Shown here: positions 9,208-17,140 of the stretch, piece by piece
Layout: every line of letters starts with the position of its first letter
How positions within the stretch are numbered: position 1 is the first letter of the stretch
Notes under the pieces: model-generated
What the model was told of the DNA's origin: nothing
Database searches by the model: none
The model's input: only the letters and a program-made list of their open reading frames with translations
From: Paracoccaceae bacterium
GTDB lineage: Bacteria > Pseudomonadota > Alphaproteobacteria > Rhodobacterales > Rhodobacteraceae
Direction of reading: 5' to 3'
Length of the DNA stretch: 64,000 nt
Assembly (NCBI GenBank): GCA_028874915.1
Contig: JAPPHA010000110.1
Location: 33,874 to 97,873 of the forward strand
Translations under genes and position numbers: made by a program

Positions 9208-10121
9208 CCTGACGTCGGAGCAAGGACGCGTCGGGGATGGAACCGGCCATCGCGGATGATCCCCGTCGCCACGGCTTCACCATTGAAGGAGGCCCAGGCC
9301 ACCGTGCCGGAAACGGCGGTTGCATCGGGCTCCTGGACTTCGACCGGAACGCCATTCCTGAGACGTGCGACCGCGTCGGGAAGGCAGTTCACCTGCGGAA
9401 GGCCAACCAGCGCGGCTTCCGGTCCCCGGAGCCACGCAGTCCGTCGCTGATCGTCGACCGTTTCCAGGGTGTCCAGTGAGACGGCGTCCGTAAGGGAAAA
9501 CGGATCGGATCGGGTCCGGCGGATGTCGGTGGCATGGCCAAGACAGCCCAACGTCTCACCGAGGTCCCGCGCCAGGGACCGGACATAGGTTCCCTTGCCG
9601 CAAACCATTTCAAACTCGGCACGGTCGGGGTCCGGCCGCGCCAACAGAGTGAGGCGGTGGATCCGAACCGGCCGATTCGCAAGGCCGGGCGCACTTCCCG
9701 ACCGTGTCAGGTCGTGGGCGCGCCGGCCGCCAACGCGAATTGCCGAGACGTTGGGCGGCCTTTGCAGGATGGTCCCTTGGAAACCGTCCAGGGCCGCGTC
9801 CAGTTCGACGGTCTCCGGCCGGGTGGTCGACGTGGCAAGAACCGAGCCTTCCGCGTCATCGGTGTCCGTGGCCTGCCCCATAATCAGGGTGAAGCGATAG
9901 GCCTTCGTGCCGTCCATGACATGGGGGATGGTTTTAGTGGCCTCGCCGAGAGCGATCGCAAGAAGCCCGGTTGCGGCCGGGTCGAGTGTCCCGGCGTGTC
10001 CGGCCTTCCGGGCCCGGTAGAGCTTCCGGATTCGCCCGACGGCCTGTGCCGAAGTCAGTCCGGAAGGCTTGTCGAGGACCAGCCAACCGTTCACGGGATG
10101 GGATTGGCGCATGGACACCAT
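9204..10121 (-). CDS. truB: tRNA pseudouridine(55) synthase TruB
   Basis: TruB makes pseudouridine-55 in the T-loop of tRNAs. The protein (305 aa, normal length) has the N-terminal signature NGWLVLDKPSGLTSAQAV, and the catalytic Asp (residue 47) in HAGTLDPAATG. Further blocks match the family: RPPNVSAIRVGGRRAHDL in the core and GKGTYVRSLARDLGETLG in the second conserved motif. The ATG at 10121 was chosen for a GGGAAG element upstream; another in-frame ATG at 10112 is possible. It lies 22 bases downstream of rbfA, the usual partner. The usual downstream gene rpsO is not here but 8 kb away on the other strand. Confidence 0.97.
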   Translation of the reverse strand: MVSMRQSHPVNGWLVLDKPSGLTSAQAVGRIRKLYRARKAGHAGTLDPAATGLLAIALGEATKTIPHVMDGTKAYRFTLIMGQATDTDDAEGSVLATSTTRPETVELDAALDGFQGTILQRPPNVSAIRVGGRRAHDLTRSGSAPGLANRPVRIHRLTLLARPDPDRAEFEMVCGKGTYVRSLARDLGETLGCLGHATDIRRTRSDPFSLTDAVSLDTLETVDDQRRTAWLRGPEAALVGLPQVNCLPDAVARLRNGVPVEVQEPDATAVSGTVAWASFNGEAVATGIIRDGRFHPRRVLAPTSG

Positions 10122-10143
10122 TTCTTCCCGAGCCCCGGAGGGA

Positions 10144-10554
10144 TCAGGCCCGGATGTCGCGGCGGACGGTTTCCTGTTCGAATAGGCGGCGGGTCGCGTC
10201 ACTGCAGTCGAAGGAGGTGTCGGGAACGAACGTCAGTCTGGGTGAGTACTTCAGTGTGACGTTGCGATTCACGGCTCGCCGCAGTTCGGACCGGTTCCGG
10301 TTCAGCGCGTCGACCACTTCGTCGACATTTTGTCCACCGAGCGGCAGGACGTAGACCCGGGCCTGACGAAGGTCTGCCGACAATCGGACTTCGCTTACCG
10401 TGACCGACGCCCCGGAGAGTTCAGGATCGTAGACAGTTTCCCGCATCAGAACGTCGGCCAACGCCCGGCGAACCAGTTCCCCCACACGGAGTTGCCGCTG
10501 ACTGGGCCCGGCCGGTCGTTGGGACCGTTCGGGGCGGGTGGCGTGTCTTGGCAT
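10144..10554 (-). CDS. rbfA: 30S ribosome-binding factor RbfA
   Basis: A 136-residue late-acting 30S maturation factor needed for 16S 5'-end processing and cold growth. The KH-like core is visible from RVGELVRRALADVLMRE through SEVRLSADLRQARVYVLPLG to RRAVNRNVTLKYSPRLTFVPD, the most conserved region. The ATG at 10554 has AGGGAA just upstream. Its usual upstream neighbours nusA and infB are absent from this window: the 770 bases upstream contain no gene, so the operon has been broken on this side as well. Confidence 0.95.
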   Translation of the reverse strand: MPRHATRPERSQRPAGPSQRQLRVGELVRRALADVLMRETVYDPELSGASVTVSEVRLSADLRQARVYVLPLGGQNVDEVVDALNRNRSELRRAVNRNVTLKYSPRLTFVPDTSFDCSDATRRLFEQETVRRDIRA

Positions 10555-11326
10555 GCGTTTCCCTTCCCTCAATTCGATTCCGTTCCGAAAATGCCGTCCG
10601 GCAAGGTCCGCCCTTGCCGCAGCATCCGGAACGATGCGAAGTGGATTCCGGATTCCGGGTTCTTGCAGGTGTGTCTCCGAGCCTCCTTCATGCACCGCAT
10701 CCCGTCACCGGAGGTTGTAGGGTCCGCCGCCGGGAGCCGCAACCGGACGATCAATTCATGGAGACGCCGGCGGCCTGCCCATCAACGGAATGCACGTTGA
10801 ATGCGCCGCCTGACTGTCCGACTTCCCGGGCCACCTCGGGGTCATGCCAACTCGAAACGGGTCGACCGGCGCCGAGGCCAAGGTTTCGGGCGGACGCGAA
10901 CAGGATGCCGAGCGGCCGAACAGTGGGATTCGGGGCGTGGTTTGGCGAGACCTCCGGATCAGTTCCTGATGTGACGGATTCGTCCGACATCTCGGGAGGA
11001 CAAAGATCGGAGCAACAGGCATCGCGTGTCCACAACTCGGAACGATGCGGTCGGAAAATGCAGGGCCCGGGAGTCCGAACGACGGCGCTGCGCCAAGTAC
11101 GGGCCGGGTAGAGATGCCGGAATCGTCGAAATGGACGTTCTCGAAACCGATGACATGTGAGCGTCGGGAGGTTCGAGTTCTTGTCTTTTCACGATTCCCT
11201 TGTGTGATCCCGGAAAGAGGTCCGGGCGCGGCACCGTTGGCCTCCGAAGGCCTGTACCTGCGCTGGCTCGATGCTCATCTTTCCTGAAACTCCGGCCGCC
11301 GCGTTCCGGGATGGCGGCCCCCCGGA
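10555..11326. other. Gene-free 770 bases between rbfA and the catabolic cluster
   Basis: Where infB would normally end, only short Arg/Pro/Ser-rich frames without ribosome-binding sites are seen on both strands. No tRNA, repeat or phage-like site was recognised. It holds the upstream region of rbfA and the region after the Rieske gene (convergent to nothing), and probably marks a rearrangement junction. Confidence 0.5.
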
Positions 11327-11641
11327 TCAGCGTTCGACCTGAACGAACACGCGACCGTCCTTCACCTTTACGTCATAGGTCCTGAGGTCAACGCTGACGG
11401 GCGCTGAAAGCGCTTTGCCCGTGCAGATATCAAAGCGCCCGCCATGCAGGGGACACTCGATCACGCAATCCGTCACGAGGCCATATTCAAGGCTCTCCTC
11501 TTCATGGGTGCACGCCAGATCGGTCGCAAAGAACCCCTTGTTGGTATTGTAGATGGCATAGGCATGTCCGCCATGTTCCCATGCGATCAGGTCTTCCTCC
11601 TCGATGTCGTCCGTTCCACAGGCGTCGATCCATTGGGTCAT
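11327..11641 (-). CDS. Rieske [2Fe-2S] ferredoxin, MocE-like
   Basis: A 104-residue soluble Rieske ferredoxin. Cluster ligands are clear: Cys44-Thr-His46 in DLACTHEEES and Cys63-Pro-Leu-His66 in ECPLHGGRFD. The short length and soluble character fit MocE-type ferredoxins, which donate electrons to fatty-acid-desaturase-like oxygenases such as MocD. A desaturase-like hydroxylase gene lies in the same cluster, so this is its likely electron donor. The Rieske gene follows the M24 gene after a 279-base gap and has AGGAG upstream, so it may be separately promoted. No ferredoxin reductase is encoded in the cluster. Confidence 0.85.
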   Translation of the reverse strand: MTQWIDACGTDDIEEEDLIAWEHGGHAYAIYNTNKGFFATDLACTHEEESLEYGLVTDCVIECPLHGGRFDICTGKALSAPVSVDLRTYDVKVKDGRVFVQVER

Positions 11642-11920
11642 CTGTTGGCTCTTTCTCCTTGACGATGGGCTCTCGCGACAAGTGCAATGGAATTTATGTC
11701 GATGCGTGGCCCAGGTCGGGTCGGCGTACAGCGAAATGGCGTTGCCTCAAAGCGATTTCTTCGCTCCTCGTTTCGCTTGGGACAATGAACGGCCCGATCG
11801 TTGGCCCGTCCGACCGAGTCCTGTTCGAGACAGGAGCCCCGGGATTTCATGCATTTGAGGCGCGGGTTTTCGGCCTGCTGTCCCGGAGCGCCGATGTGCA
11901 AGTTTGGTCAACGACCGGCC

Positions 11921-13222
11921 TCAGAATTCCCGCACGAGCAGGCTGTCCTCAAACGGGTAGCGGCTGAGGACGATGGGGCCGCTCCCGGTCACGAGAACCT
12001 GGTCCTCGATCTTGACACCCTCGACCCCGCCGATCTCACCGATATAGCTTTCAACGCAAATCACCATGCCCGGTTCCAGTTCGCCATCATAAAACTCGGG
12101 ATGGTCGGGAGAATGCAGGATCACCGGCCATTCGTCCGCCATGCCGATGCCGTGCATCATGCAGGGGTAAAGCTGATCACCGAAACCCGCCGGCGGGATG
12201 TAGCGGGAACGGGCGATGTCGGAAAAGGCCGCGCCAGCCTTCACCAGCTGGGTGTTCGCCGTTACCTCCTTGTGGGCAATCGAGTAGAGTTTCTTCTGGT
12301 AATCCGACGGCTTCCCCGGACCGCAGCGATAGGCGCGGGAAATGTCGCCGCCATAGCTGAACGGGCCGACCATGCCGCAGTCGAACACCACCAGGTCGCC
12401 CGCGCGGATCATCCGGCTGGACGCCTCCTGCTGCCAGGGATTGGTTCGCTCGCCCGAGGCCAGCAACCGATAGTCCAACCACTCGCCGCCGCCTTCAATC
12501 AGGGCCGACCACATATGTGCCCAGAGTTCCTGTTCCATCACTCCATTGCGCAAGGCGTCACGCATCCGGGTCATGCCGTCCTCGGCCACGGCGATGGTCA
12601 GGTTCATGGCGAGGATTTCCTCGGGGCTCTTGATCTTGCGCGCCATGGCCAGGACCGGGGCCACATCCGCCACGTCGTGCCCCTTTTCGACCAGCGCCTT
12701 TTCGGCATGGAATCCGGCGCGTTCGATGGCGATCCGCTTCCGTCCTTGCCCACAATGGACGCGGATCAGGTCGTCAATCTGCTCTGCCCAGCGGAATGCC
12801 CATTCCTGATTCCGAGAGCCCGCGAACATGTACGAGAGCGGCAGGATGTCGGTACGGGTTTCGTCGATCGTTTCCAGCTGACTGCCGGTCTCGCGCCCCG
12901 GGGAACTGTCGAAATAGATCACCGGCCCCTCGGTGGGGACGAAGAGATAGCCGGCCTGGATATGCATCTGGAACAGCGTGCAGTTGCGGACGCCGGTGGC
13001 GTAGCGGATCGACAGCGGCTCGATCAGGATGATCGCGTCGAAACCCTGCTTGACGATCTGTTCGCGCAGCCGATTCTGCCGGTAGCGCCGCAATCGGGGC
13101 ACGTCGATCACGCCCTCGGTATCCACAGCCTGCATCGGCGGCGTGATCCAGGCCGCCTGTTCCAGCGTCAGTGGCTGCGGTTTGGCCGCGAAGGCGCGGC
13201 TGTAGTCCGTTGCGTCGTTCAT
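11921..13222 (-). CDS. M24-family metallohydrolase/lyase-like protein, DddP-like
   Basis: A 433-residue protein with a creatinase-type N-terminal domain and an M24 pita-bread catalytic domain. By eye it follows DddP (DMSP lyase) closely: IEPLSIRYATG, EGGGEWLDYRLLASGERTNPW, MMHGIGMADEWPV and VKIEDQVLV all have DddP counterparts. Of the DddP metal ligands, Asp281, Asp293, His357, Glu391 and Glu406 are present, as is the proposed catalytic base (Asp363). The ligand equivalent to DddP Asp297 is replaced by Gly283 (FDCG instead of FDTD). It overlaps the PanB-like gene stop as ATGA. It may bind fewer metals, or act on another substrate; calling it a DMSP lyase would be unsafe. Confidence 0.8.
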   Translation of the reverse strand: MNDATDYSRAFAAKPQPLTLEQAAWITPPMQAVDTEGVIDVPRLRRYRQNRLREQIVKQGFDAIILIEPLSIRYATGVRNCTLFQMHIQAGYLFVPTEGPVIYFDSSPGRETGSQLETIDETRTDILPLSYMFAGSRNQEWAFRWAEQIDDLIRVHCGQGRKRIAIERAGFHAEKALVEKGHDVADVAPVLAMARKIKSPEEILAMNLTIAVAEDGMTRMRDALRNGVMEQELWAHMWSALIEGGGEWLDYRLLASGERTNPWQQEASSRMIRAGDLVVFDCGMVGPFSYGGDISRAYRCGPGKPSDYQKKLYSIAHKEVTANTQLVKAGAAFSDIARSRYIPPAGFGDQLYPCMMHGIGMADEWPVILHSPDHPEFYDGELEPGMVICVESYIGEIGGVEGVKIEDQVLVTGSGPIVLSRYPFEDSLLVREF

Positions 13223-14067
13223 TGGTGGGTTCGGTTCCATGTGTCGAGAGCCTCGAGGAACTTTTCTTTCTCGCCCGGATGCATGCCGATGTTGGTCTCG
13301 GCATAGGGGAAATTGCCAGCCGCCACCTCGCGGTGGAACCGGCCGAGCGCGGCAACACGTTCTTCATGAATCTGCTTGTGAAGCCGGCCGACGTCGCCGA
13401 AGGCATGGGCATGCCTGGGCGGCTTTTCCTCCTCGCTTGCTTCGCCGCAGACGTCGGCGACGAAGGAAAAGATCGCGTCGCCCGCCATGCCGGAGCCCAG
13501 TGAAAATGTGACGATGGTCGTTTTGTCGTTGACCGCCTCGAGAACCTCTTCGGCGATGCACTCCACTTCGACGGCGAAAACACCAGCATCCTCCATGCGT
13601 TTCAGTGTTTTCCAGACCTTGATCGCCTCGTTGGCACTTCGGCCCCAGCCGCGCAGGCCCCCGCAGTAGTGGCTGAAGGTGGGGATCAGACCGACATGGC
13701 TTTGCACCGGGATGCCATCTCGCGCCATCCGCTCCATGACCTCATAGGAACGGAGCGTGTAGTACATGTCTGCGCCCTTGCGCATGGCCTCATAGGCGTG
13801 GGCGACGATTTCGTCATCGGAGCCGAATTGCGCCCAGGCGGAGCCGACGCCGGTGAAATGGGTTGGCGCGATCTGACGCACATCCTCGATCTGATCGGCG
13901 CCAACCACGAAAAGGTCGATCTTGGCTTCAACGCAGGCGCGCAGCTCGTCGTTGTTGGCCGGATTGGCCATCGAAAGTTTGCGTCCCGACCCCTTGAGGG
14001 CACGCAGATCGGCGATCGTGTAATTCCGTCGGGCCGGACTGCGGCTGAAGTCGTAGATTCGCTTCAT
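13219..14067 (-). CDS. PanB-like TIM-barrel protein (isocitrate lyase/ketopantoate hydroxymethyltransferase superfamily)
   Basis: A 282-residue protein that resembles ketopantoate hydroxymethyltransferase in GIPVQSHVGLIP (118-129), GGLRGWGRSANEA (136-148) and AGVFAVEVECIAEEVL (161-176), which keeps the position of PanB's catalytic Glu (Glu169). The PanB Mg-binding pair is not evident: VGDS corresponds to VGADQ and LADLP to a Gly/Ser/Ala-rich stretch, and the substrate Lys region reads YYTLRS. It is therefore a divergent superfamily member, not a pantothenate-synthesis PanB. It begins one base after the hydroxylase stop and overlaps the M24 gene, so it is tightly operonic. A one-carbon transfer or C-C cleavage step is inferred only. 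Confidence 0.75.
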   Translation of the reverse strand: MKRIYDFSRSPARRNYTIADLRALKGSGRKLSMANPANNDELRACVEAKIDLFVVGADQIEDVRQIAPTHFTGVGSAWAQFGSDDEIVAHAYEAMRKGADMYYTLRSYEVMERMARDGIPVQSHVGLIPTFSHYCGGLRGWGRSANEAIKVWKTLKRMEDAGVFAVEVECIAEEVLEAVNDKTTIVTFSLGSGMAGDAIFSFVADVCGEASEEEKPPRHAHAFGDVGRLHKQIHEERVAALGRFHREVAAGNFPYAETNIGMHPGEKEKFLEALDTWNRTHQ

Positions 14068-14068
14068 G

Positions 14069-15097
14069 TCACATCGTCCTGTGTGCGATCCGCCCCACCG
14101 GGCCGCCGGCGGTGACCATATGCGGCGCCTGGCGGATGCTGGGAGCTTCTGTGGACAGGCCCAGGGTGCGGCGCAGCGTTACGACGAAGACTTCCCAGTT
14201 CGTTTGGAGAAATCCGGGGTCGGGTGCTGGAACCTGCGCCTCGACCGCACGGGCAAGGTCTGGCAGGGCGTGGAAAGGCACCTGGGGGTAAAGGTGGTGC
14301 TCCACATGGTTGTTCATGTTCATGTAGAGGAAATTGGCCAGCCAGTTGCCCCGGAAGGAGCGCGTGCTCTCGAGGATCGACGGCGAGTTTTCCTGCAACT
14401 CGACGTGCTGGGTCAGCGTGAACAGGAGCATCACCGGTGCGCCCAGGATACGTGGGATGACAAGGAACCAGACCGGCCACCAAATCCCCGCAAAGGGCGC
14501 CAAGGCAATCAGGGCGTAGATGGCCAGCATTAATCGCGCGTTTCGGGTCATCTTGGGGAATTCCCCTTTGTGCGTCACCATCCGCATCGTGTCGGTGTAG
14601 TGCTTTGCCGCCAGGTGCACGAACACCTGGATGTGGAAGCGCAAAAGCCCGAAGCCGGTAATTTCGGTCAGCCAGCCCCCGAATCCTATTGGCGTGTCGA
14701 AGGGCATTTGGCTGTCCTTGCCCACATGCCACGTATGGGTGTGGTGGTTGGTGTGCGTGTAGCGCCGATGGAGCGGCTCTTCCATGTACAGAAGTGACGT
14801 GACCCAAAGGATCGTCTCGTTCAGCCACCGGCTGCGGAAGGCGGTTCCGTGTGCAGTTTCATGACTGAAAGCGTATGACGGCACCGTCAGGAACACGCCA
14901 TGGACGAACATGGCGGGCCAGGCCCAAAGGGTGCCAAGGCTGATCCAGACCAGCGTGCCGGTCAGGACGAGCGACAGCACCCATTTCGCCAGATAGATCA
15001 GCCCCGGCCGATCCGAACGGGCAGCGATCTGCTTGAGGGCTCGCTTGTCGAGTTGAACGCCGGACGAGGCGGCGTTCGTCGGAACGTAATCGCGCAT
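14069..15097 (-). CDS. Membrane fatty-acid-desaturase-like di-iron hydroxylase, MocD-like
   Basis: A 342-residue integral membrane protein with hydrophobic segments at about 35-75 and 185-230 and three His boxes: HETAH (79-83), an HX4HTNHH-type box (His110, His115, His118, His119) and HVEHH (264-268). This is the di-iron site of the desaturase/hydroxylase superfamily. The spacing and N-terminal region resemble MocD-like enzymes rather than acyl-CoA desaturases. A MocE-like Rieske ferredoxin in the same cluster would supply electrons. Likely it oxygenates a small organic substrate, for example a methyl or methylene group. It lies nine bases after the aldolase stop and one base before the PanB-like start. 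Confidence 0.85.
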   Translation of the reverse strand: MRDYVPTNAASSGVQLDKRALKQIAARSDRPGLIYLAKWVLSLVLTGTLVWISLGTLWAWPAMFVHGVFLTVPSYAFSHETAHGTAFRSRWLNETILWVTSLLYMEEPLHRRYTHTNHHTHTWHVGKDSQMPFDTPIGFGGWLTEITGFGLLRFHIQVFVHLAAKHYTDTMRMVTHKGEFPKMTRNARLMLAIYALIALAPFAGIWWPVWFLVIPRILGAPVMLLFTLTQHVELQENSPSILESTRSFRGNWLANFLYMNMNNHVEHHLYPQVPFHALPDLARAVEAQVPAPDPGFLQTNWEVFVVTLRRTLGLSTEAPSIRQAPHMVTAGGPVGRIAHRTM

Positions 15098-15106
15098 TGG
15101 CGTTCC

Positions 15107-15862
15107 TCAGCCTGCATAGTCCGATCCTTCGTCATCGAGGATCGCTTTCAGTTCGGCCAGGTGCCGTTCGGCTTGATCGGGATAATTTTCAAGTTCCTGC
15201 GCGGTCTTTTCCGCGATCTCGTGGCTGAGAACCCGAAGCGGCCTGCCGGTCTGCAGGGCACGGACATAGGTCTCGGCCGCGCGTTCGAAGTAGTAGAGCC
15301 GGTTGAACGTGTCGGCGACACCACTGCCGATTACAAGAACCCCGTGGTTTCCCATGATCATCACCTTGATCTTCGGATCCGACAACATCCTGGCGCATCG
15401 AATGCCTTCTTTTTCGAAAGCAAGACCGCCAAAGCCTTCGTCCACAACGGTTCGGCCATAGAAGGTCGCGGTGTTCTGATCGATCGGCGGCATGGTGCTG
15501 TCTTCCAGGCACGCGAGCACCGTGGCGTGGATCGAATGCACATGCATCACGCAACGCGCGTGAGGCACGAGCCGGTGGATCGATCCGTGCAGGCCCCAGG
15601 CGGTGGGATCGGGGGCGCCGGGTTGGTTCATCGTTGCAGGATCGTCCGCATCGAGAAGTAACAGGTCCGACGCCTTGATCCGGTCGAAATGACGCTGGTT
15701 GGGGTTCATCAGAAACCGCTTTCCGTCGTCACTGACCGATACGCTGAAATGGTTCGCCACCGCCTCGTGCATGTTCAGCCGCGCGGTCCAGCGGAAGGCC
15801 GCCGCAAGGTCCGTGCGCTGGGCCCAATGGGTGAGGTTTTCGAAATGTGCAATCTGGTTCAT
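15107..15862 (-). CDS. Class II aldolase/adducin-family protein
   Basis: A 251-residue cytoplasmic protein of the class II (zinc-dependent) aldolase fold. Zinc-ligand positions are visible as His107 and His109 in MHVHSIHATV and His173 in GNHGVLVIG. In L-fuculose aldolase an acidic residue (Glu73) sits in a SELPMH-type motif; the aligned segment here is TAWGLH, so no Glu is present. Either the alignment is off or the enzyme lacks the usual catalytic acid. Start at 15862 with GGAGG seven bases upstream; it is the first gene of the minus-strand operon and diverges from the LysR gene. Confidence 0.85.
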   Translation of the reverse strand: MNQIAHFENLTHWAQRTDLAAAFRWTARLNMHEAVANHFSVSVSDDGKRFLMNPNQRHFDRIKASDLLLLDADDPATMNQPGAPDPTAWGLHGSIHRLVPHARCVMHVHSIHATVLACLEDSTMPPIDQNTATFYGRTVVDEGFGGLAFEKEGIRCARMLSDPKIKVMIMGNHGVLVIGSGVADTFNRLYYFERAAETYVRALQTGRPLRVLSHEIAEKTAQELENYPDQAERHLAELKAILDDEGSDYAG

Positions 15863-15932
15863 CGATGCCTCCGCTGTTCGACGATTCCATCTTTCAGGCG
15901 AAATTGAAGCTGACAAACAATGATTTTTCGGT

Positions 15933-15964
15933 TAATGCATTAGAAAAATTAATACATGATTAAT
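15933..15964. promoter_or_regulatory. Palindromic sites between the LysR gene and the aldolase operon
   Basis: The 110-base divergent region is strongly AT-rich. TAATGCATTA (15933-15942) is a perfect palindrome, and ATTAAT repeats at 15948-15953 and 15959-15964 flank ACATG. LysR-type regulators typically bind such imperfect palindromes near divergent promoters. Binding is inferred. Confidence 0.5.
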
Positions 15965-15972
15965 GGGCCAAG

Positions 15973-16863
15973 ATGACGACCTCCGGCCTCCCCCCTCTCA
16001 CTTGGCTGCGTGCCTTCGAGGCCACGGCGCGCCACCTGAGCTTCACCCGCGCAGCGGTCGAACTGAACCTGACCCAGTCCGCCGTTTCCCAGCATGTCCG
16101 CAGCCTCGAGTCTTTCCTTGGCCGCGACCTCTTTGTTCGCAAGCCCCGCGCTCTGGAGTTGACCGAAGACGGTGCGAATTACGTGCCCAGCCTGCGAGAG
16201 GCCTTTGACCTGATCACCAGTGGCACCCGGGCCTTTACCGGCGGTGACCGGGGCCGCAACATGACCCTTCAGTGCAATATGGCCTTTTCCGTGTTTTGGC
16301 TCGCGCCGCGCCTTCGCCGGCTCTACGCTGCGTATCCCTGGCTCGTTCTCAACATCGTGACTCCGATCTGGGATCCCGAGCGCCACGCTGCGAACGCGAC
16401 CGTCGAAATTCGATTTGGTCGAAGTGAGGAAATGTCAGCGGCAATGATCCGTCTTGCCAGTGAGCGGTTTTTCCCCGTTTGCGCACCTGATTGCTGCAAC
16501 GGAGACATCGATCTGCAGTCGGCCACGCTGTTCGATTGCGCCGGTGTCACCGGAACCTGGGGGAACTGGTTCAAGACACAAGGCAAAAGGTTCGTTCGGG
16601 ACGGCGAAATCAACCTGACTTCGACGTTCGTGATTGCGATCACCGCGGCACTGAATGGCGCAGGCATTACGATGGCCCACGACTCGCTCGTCTCGGACCT
16701 GCTTGAAAAAGGCGACCTTGTCCGCCCTTTCCGGCACACGGCACCGTTGAGCGAGGGGTACTTTCTTCTCCCGCCCTCCCCTCATGCCCGGACCCCGGCG
16801 TCCGATGCGTTTCTGGACTGGATTGAGAAAGAGACGTCCAACCTGTCGCCCCGTCGAGGTTGA
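15973..16863 (+). CDS. LysR-family transcriptional regulator (GcvA-like)
   Basis: A 296-residue regulator. The N-terminal winged HTH (about residues 6-65) is canonical: LRAFEATARHLSFTRAAVEL followed by LTQSAVSQHVRSLE. The C-terminal half is a type 2 periplasmic-binding-like effector domain. The opening PPLTWLRAFEATARHLSF is typical of the GcvA subgroup, which responds to small metabolites. It is transcribed divergently from the aldolase-hydroxylase operon, with palindromes between them, so it is the likely regulator of that pathway. The ligand is presumably the substrate or an intermediate. Confidence 0.9.
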   Translation: MTTSGLPPLTWLRAFEATARHLSFTRAAVELNLTQSAVSQHVRSLESFLGRDLFVRKPRALELTEDGANYVPSLREAFDLITSGTRAFTGGDRGRNMTLQCNMAFSVFWLAPRLRRLYAAYPWLVLNIVTPIWDPERHAANATVEIRFGRSEEMSAAMIRLASERFFPVCAPDCCNGDIDLQSATLFDCAGVTGTWGNWFKTQGKRFVRDGEINLTSTFVIAITAALNGAGITMAHDSLVSDLLEKGDLVRPFRHTAPLSEGYFLLPPSPHARTPASDAFLDWIEKETSNLSPRRG

Positions 16864-17140
16864 GCGACGCCAGCCGGCCGGCAAGGCAGCGACTTCGTCG
16901 GCCGTTCGGAAATCCGGACTTGCCCGAGCCCGGCCCTCGCCTCGGCGGTGAACGCCCGCGCCGGATGCAGCGGAGATCGGTCCGCGGCCTTTGTCAATGC
17001 TGGACACGTATTGCCGGCAGGTTGCGCGGCACGGGCTCGGATCGCCGGGAGTCCGGTGGGTGCGCGATCGGACCCTTGGCCCGACGGGCTGGCAATGTGT
17101 AGCCTGAGATCATCGATTCGACAGCGAGGGGAGAGAACCG

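Noticed and set aside
11921..13222. Calling the M24 protein a true DMSP lyase (dddP)
   Set aside because: One DddP metal ligand is replaced by Gly and no DMSP pathway gene is nearby, so only a DddP-like assignment is supported.
11801..13306. 501-codon plus-strand frame opposite the M24 gene
   Set aside because: It is long but mirrors the coding strand of the M24 gene, is rich in Arg, His and Pro, and has no motif or ribosome-binding site.
13219..14067. Calling the PanB-like protein pantothenate-pathway PanB
   Set aside because: The magnesium-binding Asp pair and substrate Lys are not evident, and no panC is nearby.
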